DNA from: Dysgonamonadaceae bacterium
Lineage (GTDB): Bacteria > Bacteroidota > Bacteroidia > Bacteroidales > Azobacteroidaceae
Assembly (NCBI GenBank): GCA_031256015.1
Contig: JAIRRK010000083.1
Location: 1-5,629 of the forward strand
Direction: 5' to 3'
Length of the DNA: 5,629 bases
The notes beneath the pieces were generated by a model that worked only from the letters and a program-made list of their open reading frames with translations, was not told the DNA's origin and searched no databases. Numbering within the stretch: position 1 is the first letter of the stretch; every line of letters starts with the position of its first letter. This document shows positions 1-5,629 of the stretch, one piece after another. A program made the position numbers and the translations under genes.

Positions 1-777
1 TACCAGTGGGGCCGTAAGGATGCGGAACATTCGCTGCGGTGCGCCGTGGCCGGTCATTCCGGCAGTTTCATTGAAACGCCTTACACTTCTGCCGATTATA
101 ACCCGGCGAATGACCATGCGTTTGTTATGGACGGCAGCGGTAGTGCCGTGTCCGGTAACAGTTCCGATTGGCTTTATCCTCACGTATCTGCTTCTGATTT
201 GTGGGGCAACGGATTGGCTATTGATGCTACTCCCGGTGGTAACGGTGAAATAGTCAATGGAAGTGTAGTTCCTCCCGTCAAGAATACTGATTACGACCCC
301 TGCCCTTCCGGTTATCGCGTACCTACTCAGTATGAATGGGCATTGCTTGGTAACGAGGGCGGTAATTCCGGCAATACTTCGAACGATAAGATCACTTCGA
401 TGACTGCCTCCGGTAAATCAGGTTCTTCGGGTATCGTGTGGGTACCTGTTTCCGAGGGTACGGCTTCGACCGTTTGGAGTGGCGGTAAGACTAACGGTTA
501 TGCGTTGTACGCTGCAGATGTTTGGAGCACTGCTACCGGGAAAACAAATTTGCTTGCCGATAACGCTCCTGAGCCGTTACTTTTCTTGCCTGCCGGCGGT
601 ATCCGGGACTACAACGACGGTGGCGTGCGCTATACGGGTAGCGACGGCTACTATTGGAGTAGTGTAGTGAGTGGTACCTACTCGTACTACATGACCTTCA
701 CCAGTAGCAGCGTGAGCGCGAACACCCGCAACAACCGTGCAAGCGGCCTGAGTGTTAGGTGCGTGGCAGCAGAGTGA
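1..777 (+). CDS. FISUMP (Fib_succ_major)-domain surface protein, 5'-truncated by the window
   Basis: The frame is open from base 1 (YQWGRKDA...) to a TGA at 775-777, giving 258 residues of a protein whose start lies outside the window. The GTG at 46 is internal, because the family-typical YQWGRKD precedes it in frame. Landmarks of the Fibrobacter succinogenes major paralogous domain, in window numbering, are DPCPSGYRVPT (99-109), LPAGGIRDYNDGG (196-208), GYYWSS (216-221) and the terminal SVRCV (251-255). C101 and C254 could form a disulfide (inference). Known family members are mostly secreted or surface proteins of Bacteroidota and Fibrobacteres, often lipoproteins or paired with Ig-like or fimbrillin-like domains. 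The fold is related to C-type-lectin/FGE-like modules and the ligand is usually unknown. Any signal peptide would be outside the window. The last ~60 codons are unusually rich in C-ending codons (17 of 24 at 676-747), unlike the earlier part. The family call is firm; the function is unknown. Confidence 0.85.
   Translation, partial: YQWGRKDAEHSLRCAVAGHSGSFIETPYTSADYNPANDHAFVMDGSGSAVSGNSSDWLYPHVSASDLWGNGLAIDATPGGNGEIVNGSVVPPVKNTDYDPCPSGYRVPTQYEWALLGNEGGNSGNTSNDKITSMTASGKSGSSGIVWVPVSEGTASTVWSGGKTNGYALYAADVWSTATGKTNLLADNAPEPLLFLPAGGIRDYNDGGVRYTGSDGYYWSSVVSGTYSYYMTFTSSSVSANTRNNRASGLSVRCVAAE
604..747 (+). other. Candidate variable region at the C-terminus of the FISUMP protein
   Basis: This 3' segment of the gene encodes RDYNDGG to NNRASG. 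It is dominated by TAC, AAC, ACC, AGC, GAC and CGC codons, whereas the upstream part of the gene uses many T- and A-ending codons. Variable repeats written by diversity-generating retroelements sit at the C-terminus of C-type-lectin-like proteins. They show this NNC-rich pattern because AAC codons of the template are mutated at adenines. No template repeat or reverse transcriptase is visible in the window, so this is a compositional and positional suggestion only. The alternative is ordinary FISUMP sequence with local codon bias. Confidence 0.3.
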
Positions 778-779
778 GT

Positions 780-828
780 TAAGAACTAAGAACTAAGAAC
801 TAAGAGTTAAGAGTTAAGAGTTAAGAGT
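780..828. repeat. Heptanucleotide tandem repeat, 3x TAAGAAC + 4x TAAGAGT
   Basis: Seven perfectly phased 7-bp units begin 2 bases after the TGA of the FISUMP gene. Three are TAAGAAC (780-800) and four are TAAGAGT (801-828), followed by a degenerate unit TAAGGGG (829-835). The two unit types differ at two adjacent positions. Because 7 is not a multiple of 3, the TAA in each unit falls in all three forward frames, and the TTA/CTA overlapping each unit gives stops in all three reverse frames. The array lies between convergent genes. It is non-coding and probably varies in copy number. Confidence 0.9.
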
Positions 829-831
829 TAA

Positions 832-880
832 GGGGTATGTCCTCATACTTCCTTGAGAGACCCTCTTTAAGTGGCTTAAA
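832..880. other. Inverted repeats in the convergent intergenic region; weak terminator candidates
   Basis: Two small hairpins can be drawn between the convergent FISUMP and oxidoreductase genes. The first has arms GTATG (835-839) and CATAC (844-848) around TCCT, extendable to 832/851 with two G-U pairs. The second has perfect 6-bp arms TTTAAG (866-871) and CTTAAA (875-880) around TGG. Neither is followed by a clear U-run on either strand, so a role as a bidirectional terminator is inferred from position alone. Confidence 0.25.
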
Positions 881-892
881 AATTCGGGGAAA

Positions 893-1867
893 TCACTTGT
901 TTTTGAATATTTCATTCATGATTCGATTTGTTTCGGAGGCAGTTTCTCCTGTTGAGGGCGATTTCCCGATGCCGTTTAATTCGTTGATAATATTCTGAAT
1001 CATGTTCATTTGAATGTGTTTCGGTTTGGGGAACGCGTATGAAATTACTTTTCCGTCAATCTCCAACTCAATGTCGTTGAGTGAAAACGTTGAAAATGAA
1101 ATCGTTCCTTTTTCTCCGATAATGATTATTTCATCTTTTTCTTGTTGAACAGGAGAGGAATACGCCCAAATTCCCGAAGCCAAAACACCCGATTGAAACA
1201 AAAAAGAAGCACTAACCGTGTCTTCTATCTTATAGAATCCTCCGACATTGCTTGTTAATCCGTTTACTTTGGATATTTTTCCCAATAAAAACAAAAGAAT
1301 GTCGATGGTATGAGAAGCCATATCATAGAAATAACCTCCTCCGGCAATCTTTTTATCCAATCGCCAAGTTTGATTGTCTTTGTGTAAATCGGATGGGAGA
1401 GGAGGTCGGGAAAATTCCATTTTAACATAGAGAACTTTCCCTATGGTTTTTTTGTCCAATAGTTCTTTTACTTTCAAAAAATAGGGAAGAGAACGCCGAT
1501 AATAAGCCACAAATAGTTTTTGTTTGTATTTCTTTGCCGCATCAATCATATCCGAACATTCTCGAAAACTTACAGCCATCGGTTTTTCCACATATACAGG
1601 CTTTCCCGCTTTCAAAACCTTGATTGCCAACTCGGCATGATAAGCCGGAGGCGTTGCGATGTAAACAATATCCACATCCGAATCCCGGATTAACTCGTCC
1701 GCATCGGAATAATATTTGGGAACGCGATGCCGCAAAGCAAAATCCCTTGCTTTTTCGTGATTTCTTCGCATCACCGCAACCAAAGAAGAGTTTTCACTTT
1801 TGTAAAATGCAGGGCCGCTTTTTATTTCGCAAACATCACCGCATCCGATAATTCCCCAGCGAATCAT
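893..1867 (-). CDS. Gfo/Idh/MocA-family NAD(P)-dependent oxidoreductase
   Basis: This is a cytoplasmic dehydrogenase of the glucose-fructose oxidoreductase/inositol dehydrogenase/MocA family, which oxidises or reduces sugars, inositols and related polyols with NAD(P). Numbered from the ATG at 1865-1867, it has 324 residues, typical of the family. It shows an N-terminal Rossmann fold with the glycine motif GIIGCGDV (5-12), IVYIATPPAYH (67-77), the conserved EKP with its catalytic lysine (94-96, K95), and GGGYFYDMASHTID (176-189) carrying the family's Asp/His pair (D182, H186). The C-terminal alpha/beta domain follows. A TTG four codons upstream (1877-1879) is also in frame. I prefer the ATG because family members usually start just before the beta strand MIRWGIIG. 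No signal peptide is seen. It is transcribed alone, convergent with the FISUMP gene and divergent from pheT, so no pathway partner is visible and the substrate cannot be named. Confidence 0.9.
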   Translation of the reverse strand: MIRWGIIGCGDVCEIKSGPAFYKSENSSLVAVMRRNHEKARDFALRHRVPKYYSDADELIRDSDVDIVYIATPPAYHAELAIKVLKAGKPVYVEKPMAVSFRECSDMIDAAKKYKQKLFVAYYRRSLPYFLKVKELLDKKTIGKVLYVKMEFSRPPLPSDLHKDNQTWRLDKKIAGGGYFYDMASHTIDILLFLLGKISKVNGLTSNVGGFYKIEDTVSASFLFQSGVLASGIWAYSSPVQQEKDEIIIIGEKGTISFSTFSLNDIELEIDGKVISYAFPKPKHIQMNMIQNIINELNGIGKSPSTGETASETNRIMNEIFKNK

Positions 1868-1980
1868 ACTTTTTTTCAAAATAAATAAAGAATATAACGT
1901 TGATACTGTCTTTTTGAGAATGAAAATTTATCCCGCTACATACTTCCGAGTAGCCGTTTCTTCGTTTTCCGATTCGGTTG

Positions 1981-2011
1981 CAAAATAACGTAGAAATATT
2001 TTTGGATGCAA
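1981..2011 (-). promoter_or_regulatory. Candidate Bacteroidota promoter for the oxidoreductase gene
   Basis: Read on the minus strand, TTG (2011-2009) is followed after 20 bases by TTATTTTG (1988-1981). The latter matches the Bacteroidota -7 consensus TAnnTTTG at all but one position. This would place the transcript start near 1974 and leave a leader of about 105 bases before the ATG at 1867. It is a motif match only. Confidence 0.4.
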
Positions 2012-2045
2012 GTATTTGAACCGTTTTTCATAAATTCAAAGAGCC

Positions 2046-2081
2046 TTTTGGGGATTAATCATACATTTTTTATTATTTTTG
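2046..2081 (+). promoter_or_regulatory. Candidate Bacteroidota promoter for pheT-yebC
   Basis: TATTTTTG at 2074-2081 matches the TAnnTTTG -7 box exactly. An upstream TTTTG at 2046-2050 could serve as the -33 element, but the 23-base gap is on the long side. The predicted start near 2088 gives a leader of about 20 bases, AT-rich and without a clear Shine-Dalgarno sequence, as is common in this phylum. Confidence 0.45.
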
Positions 2082-2109
2082 CGCTTCATAACTGAAATAA
2101 AAATAACTC

Positions 2110-4575
2110 ATGAATATTTCGTACAATTGGCTGAAAGAGTATATTCATTTCGACCTGACTCCCACCCAAGTGGCTGATGCATTAACCTCTATTGGGCTGG
2201 AAACAGGAGGAATCGAGGAAGTGGAAACAATAAAAGGAGGATTAAAAGGATTGGTAATCGGTCGTGTTTTGACTTGTGAAGATCATCCGGATTCCGATCA
2301 TCTGCATGTTACGACCGTGGACACGGGTTTCGGCGAACCGCAACAAATTGTTTGTGGTGCTCCGAATGTGGCTGCGGGACAAAAAGTGATTGTTGCCACC
2401 ATAGGAACGGTTCTTTACTCGGGCGACGATTCGTTTACGATTAAAAAAACGAAAATCAGAGGAATCGAATCCAACGGAATGATTTGTGCCGAAGACGAAA
2501 TCGGAATCGGAACAAGTCACGACGGAATTATTGTGCTTCCCGATGATGTGAAGACCGGAATGTCGGCGTCGGAATATTATAAAGTCGAATCGGATTACGT
2601 TCTTGAAGTCGATATTACTCCCAACCGCATCGATGCAGCCTCTCACTACGGTGTAGCCAGAGATTTGGCCGCTTACCTGAAACAAAACAACTTGCCTTGC
2701 ACATTGATAAAACCTTCTATCGATGCTTTTCGTATCGACGATAATTCTTCCGCCGTAACCATTGAAGTCGAGAACACGGAAGCCTGTCCTCGTTATACCG
2801 GCATAACAATCAAAGGCGTAACAATCAAGGAGAGTCCCGATTGGCTGAAAAATCGCCTGAGTGCGATTGGTCTTCGTCCTATCAACAATGTTGTGGATAT
2901 AACCAATTTCATTCTTCACGAAACCGGGCAACCGCTTCATGCTTTCGACATGAAAGAAATTAAAGGAGGAAAGGTGTTCGTGAAAACACTTACCGACGGA
3001 ACTCCTTTCGTTACCCTGGACGAAGTGGAACGGAAACTTTCGGATAAAGACCTGATGATTTGTAATTCGGAAGAAGGAATGTGTATCGGAGGTGTTTTCG
3101 GCGGCATCAAATCCGGCGTGACCGAATCAACTGTCGATGTGTTCTTGGAATCGGCTTATTTTAATCCGACCCGGATTCGTAAAACGGCTCGCCGACACGG
3201 ATTAAACACGGATTCATCTTTCCGCTTTGAACGAGGAGCCGACCCGAATAATACTTTGTACGTTCTTAAAAGAGCCTCTCTTTTAATTAAGGAATTGGCC
3301 GGAGGACGTATAACCGGAGAAATTCAAGACATTTATCCGGTGAAAATCGAAAACCCGAAGGTTCAATTATCCCTGTCCAAAGTGAGTAATCTTATCGGAA
3401 AAGTTCTTTCGGAAGAGACAATTACGAACATCTTGAATAGTTTGGAAATTGAAATCCTGTCCAAAAACGGAGATACTCTGTCCCTGTCGATTCCGACTTA
3501 TCGCGTGGATGTTACCCGGGATGTAGATGTTATCGAAGACATTCTTAGAATATACGGATACAATCAGGTTGAAATGGTTGACGAACTGAAATCGACACTT
3601 TCTTATACTACTCCGACCGATAATGCTTATAAATTGCAAAACGTAATTTCGGAACAGCTTACCGGTGCCGGACTGAATGAAATAATGAATAATTCGCTGA
3701 CGGCAGGAGCTTATTACGACGAATGTACGTCTTCTTTTCCGAGAGAAAACTGCGTTGCAGTGAAAAATCCGTTAAGTGTCGATTTGGATGTTATGCGTCA
3801 GACATTATTGTTCGGCGGCTTGGAATCCATACAATACAACGTGAACAGAAAAAATCCGAATCTCAAGTTGTATGAATACGGGAACACATACTTCTTCCGG
3901 CCGGAGAAACAAAAGGGAGACGATGCCCTTTCGGCAATCAAAGAAGAAGCTAAGTTGGGAATTTGGTTAACGGGAAACACCGTCGAAAACAGTTGGATTC
4001 GTCCGACGGAACAAACATCGGTGTATGAACTGAAAGCTTATATTGAAAGTATATTGCTTCGTTTGGGGCTGAATCAAAAGAAAGTGGTTATGAAGCCTTT
4101 CTCCGACGATGTGTTTTCTTCCGCCATGTCCATTGAAACGTTTTCGGGAAAACAATTAGGCGTTTTCGGAGTTGTTGCAAAATCGATACTTAAAAGATTC
4201 GACATCCGGTCGGCAGTTTATTTCGGAGAATTAAAATGGAAACAATTGATGACGGAAAGTAAAAACGCACAAGTGAAATATTCCAATATATCCAAATTCC
4301 CCTTCGTAAGAAGAGACCTTGCATTACTGGTCGATAAAAACGTTTCGTTTGCGGAAATAGAAAAAACAGCCATTCAAACCGATAAAAAACTCTTGAAGGA
4401 AGTTAGTTTGTTTGATGTTTATGAAGGGAAAAACTTACCGGAAGGCAAGAAATCGTACGCGGTCAGCTTTATGCTTCTCGACGAAGAAAAAACACTGAAC
4501 GAACAACAAATCGATGTTATCATGAGTAAAATTCAGAAGAATCTGGAAACAAAATCAGGAGCAAAATTAAGATAA
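2110..4575 (+). CDS. pheT: Phenylalanine--tRNA ligase beta subunit
   Basis: This is the beta subunit of the cytoplasmic (alphabeta)2 phenylalanyl-tRNA synthetase, which charges tRNA-Phe using ATP. The beta chain binds the tRNA and edits mischarged Tyr-tRNA-Phe, while catalysis lies in PheS. The 821 residues match full-length bacterial PheT. Domains in order are: the N-terminal MNISYNWLKEYI segment; an EMAP/OB-type tRNA-binding domain (about 40-155, with DHPDSDHLHV at 58-67 and CGAPNV at 82-87); B3/4 editing domain (about 215-385, NNVVDITNFILHE at 259-271, RFERGAD at 372-378); B5 (about 412-485, ending ILRIYGYN); a catalytic-like core (NPLS at 553-556 and MRQTLLFGGLES at 562-573); and a C-terminal FDX-ACB domain (about 728-820, KFPFVRRDLALLVD at 729-742). 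The ATG start fits the family N-terminus. pheS is not adjacent, which is common in Bacteroidota. yebC follows after 15 bases, so co-transcription is likely. Confidence 0.98.
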   Translation: MNISYNWLKEYIHFDLTPTQVADALTSIGLETGGIEEVETIKGGLKGLVIGRVLTCEDHPDSDHLHVTTVDTGFGEPQQIVCGAPNVAAGQKVIVATIGTVLYSGDDSFTIKKTKIRGIESNGMICAEDEIGIGTSHDGIIVLPDDVKTGMSASEYYKVESDYVLEVDITPNRIDAASHYGVARDLAAYLKQNNLPCTLIKPSIDAFRIDDNSSAVTIEVENTEACPRYTGITIKGVTIKESPDWLKNRLSAIGLRPINNVVDITNFILHETGQPLHAFDMKEIKGGKVFVKTLTDGTPFVTLDEVERKLSDKDLMICNSEEGMCIGGVFGGIKSGVTESTVDVFLESAYFNPTRIRKTARRHGLNTDSSFRFERGADPNNTLYVLKRASLLIKELAGGRITGEIQDIYPVKIENPKVQLSLSKVSNLIGKVLSEETITNILNSLEIEILSKNGDTLSLSIPTYRVDVTRDVDVIEDILRIYGYNQVEMVDELKSTLSYTTPTDNAYKLQNVISEQLTGAGLNEIMNNSLTAGAYYDECTSSFPRENCVAVKNPLSVDLDVMRQTLLFGGLESIQYNVNRKNPNLKLYEYGNTYFFRPEKQKGDDALSAIKEEAKLGIWLTGNTVENSWIRPTEQTSVYELKAYIESILLRLGLNQKKVVMKPFSDDVFSSAMSIETFSGKQLGVFGVVAKSILKRFDIRSAVYFGELKWKQLMTESKNAQVKYSNISKFPFVRRDLALLVDKNVSFAEIEKTAIQTDKKLLKEVSLFDVYEGKNLPEGKKSYAVSFMLLDEEKTLNEQQIDVIMSKIQKNLETKSGAKLR

Positions 4576-4590
4576 AATAAAAATATAATC

Positions 4591-5307
4591 ATGGGAAGAG
4601 CATTTGAATACAGAAAAGCAACGAAAATGAAACGATGGGGCAATATGGCCCGTGTATTTACCAAATTAGGAAAACAAATAACCATAGCAACCAAAGATGG
4701 CGGTCCCGACCCGGATGTAAATCCTCGTTTGCGTGTTTTGATGCAACAGGCAAAAAAAGAAAACATGCCGAAGGACAACGTGGAAAGAGCAATCAAAAAA
4801 GCAACATCGAAGGATTATACCGACTACAAAGAAGTGAACTTTGAAGGATACGGCCCTTACGGAATTGCCATTTTCATCGAAACGGCTACCGACAACAATA
4901 CCCGAACGGTAGCGAACGTTCGCAGTTATTTCAATAAGTACGGAGGCTCGTTGGGAACGGCAGGAAGTTTGCAGTTCCTTTTCGACCGTAAATGTGTTTT
5001 CAAAATCACCCCGAAAGAAAATCAGGACATAGAAGAACTCGAATTGGAATTAATCGATTTCGGAGTGGATGAAATCGAATGGGATGAAGAAGAAAATGCA
5101 ATCATCCTGTATGGAGAATTTCAATCGTATTCGGCCATTCAAAAGTATCTGGAAGAAAACGGATACGAAATACACAGTGCCGAATTTGAACGCATCCCGA
5201 ACGATTACAAAGAAGTAACGGAAGAACAGAAAGCTCAAATCGAAAAGTTACTGGAAAAGTTTGAAGAAGACGAAGATGTACAAAATGTTTTCCATAACAT
5301 GAAGTAA
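4591..5307 (+). CDS. yebC: YebC/PmpR/TACO1-family protein
   Basis: This cytoplasmic protein belongs to the YebC family. Members were long annotated as DNA-binding transcriptional regulators (PmpR), while the mitochondrial homologue TACO1 and newer bacterial work point to a role in translation. The 238 residues span the whole three-domain family. It has an N-terminal helical domain starting MGRAFEYRKATKMKRWG, then GGPDPDVNPRLR (37-48) and MPKDNVERAIKKA (59-71). The central signature is EGYGPYG (85-91), DNNTRTVANVR (101-111) and GGSLGTAGSLQFLF (118-131). An acidic C-terminal part ends EDVQNVFHNMK. GRAFE replaces the GHSKW of E. coli YebC near the N-terminus, in keeping with a Bacteroidota-type member. 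It starts 15 bases after pheT with no separate promoter seen, so it is probably the second gene of that operon, a placement that suits a translation role. Whether this copy acts on DNA or on the ribosome cannot be told from sequence. Confidence 0.95.
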   Translation: MGRAFEYRKATKMKRWGNMARVFTKLGKQITIATKDGGPDPDVNPRLRVLMQQAKKENMPKDNVERAIKKATSKDYTDYKEVNFEGYGPYGIAIFIETATDNNTRTVANVRSYFNKYGGSLGTAGSLQFLFDRKCVFKITPKENQDIEELELELIDFGVDEIEWDEEENAIILYGEFQSYSAIQKYLEENGYEIHSAEFERIPNDYKEVTEEQKAQIEKLLEKFEEDEDVQNVFHNMK

Positions 5308-5311
5308 AAAC

Positions 5312-5330
5312 AAAAAAAGTAAACTTTTTT
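5312..5330 (+). terminator. Weak hairpin with T-tract after yebC
   Basis: AAAAAAG (5313-5319) can pair with CTTTTTT (5324-5330) around a TAAA loop, 5 bases after the yebC stop. The stem is nearly all A-T. The T-run is part of the stem, so this is at best a weak intrinsic terminator. Its position between yebC and the next promoter supports the call. Confidence 0.4.
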
Positions 5331-5338
5331 CTCTTGAA

Positions 5339-5372
5339 TTTGCAAAATATTAAGAAAAAGTTACTAGCTTTG
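5339..5372 (+). promoter_or_regulatory. Bacteroidota-type promoter driving the AG-repeat ORF
   Basis: TAGCTTTG at 5365-5372 is an exact match to the TAnnTTTG -7 box. TTTG at 5339-5342 lies 22 bases upstream as a candidate -33 element. The predicted start near 5379 gives an AT-rich leader of about 37 bases to the ATG at 5416. The site lies downstream of yebC and its hairpin, so it should drive a separate transcript reading into the (AG)33 tract. Confidence 0.6.
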
Positions 5373-5415
5373 CAACCGGATATAAAAAAACGTATAAAAC
5401 AAATAATAAAACAAT

Positions 5416-5580
<165 letters not shown>

Positions 5581-5591
5581 ACACTTTACGA

Positions 5592-5609
5592 TATTCGCGC
5601 AAGCGAATA
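5592..5609 (+). other. Perfect 7-bp hairpin with GCAA loop
   Basis: TATTCGC (5592-5598) and GCGAATA (5603-5609) form a perfect inverted repeat around GCAA, a GNRA-type tetraloop if transcribed. It begins 21 bases after the AG tract. No T-run follows on either strand, so it does not look like a terminator. Its role is unknown, and it may be incidental within coding sequence. Confidence 0.5.
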
Positions 5610-5629
5610 GAGGAAACCATATATTAGGG

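Noticed and set aside
46..48. GTG as the true start of the FISUMP protein
   Set aside because: The frame is open to base 1 and the preceding residues YQWGRKD are typical of the family, so the gene is cut by the window edge.
20..253. 77-codon forward frame overlapping the FISUMP gene
   Set aside because: It is a different frame from the one carrying the FISUMP motifs and has no family resemblance, so it is a shadow ORF.
780..835. CRISPR array or hairpin in the heptamer repeat
   Set aside because: Units are 7 bp with no spacers, and the two unit types are not complementary to each other, so neither a CRISPR nor a foldback is supported.
1877..1879. TTG as the start of the oxidoreductase
   Set aside because: It would add only MKKS before the conserved MIRWGIIG start. 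The ATG at 1865-1867 fits the family better, though TTG cannot be excluded.
2242..2940. 232-codon open frame on the minus strand inside pheT
   Set aside because: It lies wholly within a well-conserved pheT coding region, has no recognisable motifs, and is a shadow of the opposite-strand codons.
5050..5238. 62-codon minus-strand frame inside yebC
   Set aside because: It is antisense to the conserved acidic C-terminal part of YebC; its F/I-rich content is what the reverse complement of Glu/Lys-rich codons gives.
5592..5609. Intrinsic terminator after the AG tract
   Set aside because: No T-run follows the stem on either strand.

Overview
The window looks like a stretch of a Bacteroidota (probably Bacteroidales) chromosome. 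Four things point that way: a Fib_succ_major (FISUMP)-type surface domain, a pheT-yebC gene pair with no pheS beside it, AT-rich leaders without clear Shine-Dalgarno sequences, and promoter-like sites of the TAnnTTTG class (-7 box) instead of sigma70 sites. The species cannot be named from the sequence.

Layout. Positions 1-777 (+) hold the 3' part of a FISUMP-domain protein whose start lies outside the window. Its last ~60 codons are markedly richer in C-ending codons than the rest and could be a hypervariable ligand-binding end. A 7-bp tandem repeat (780-828) follows the stop codon and places stop codons in all six frames. Position 893-1867 (-) is a convergent Gfo/Idh/MocA-family NAD(P)-dependent oxidoreductase. 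A 230-240 bp divergent intergenic region (1868-2109) carries candidate promoters on both strands. Then come pheT (2110-4575, +), the beta subunit of phenylalanyl-tRNA synthetase, and 15 bp later yebC (4591-5307, +), a YebC/PmpR/TACO1-family protein. These two form a likely translation-related operon that ends at a weak hairpin.

The most notable part is the right end. A perfect TAnnTTTG promoter box (5365-5372) precedes a small ORF starting at 5416, which runs straight into a perfect (AG)33 dinucleotide tract (5505-5570). At 33 units the reading frame ends 10 bases after the tract, giving a 54-residue product. Gain of one unit or loss of two would open the frame to the end of the window, and the third phase stops at 5625-5627. 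This has the architecture of a phase-variable (contingency) gene controlled by slipped-strand mispairing and currently in an OFF phase. What the full-length protein would be cannot be seen because the window ends 59 bases after the tract.

The core genes (pheT, yebC) are ordinary. The oxidoreductase has clear family motifs but an unknown substrate. The two flanks, with a possibly diversified surface protein on the left and a possibly phase-variable ORF on the right, are the parts worth following up.
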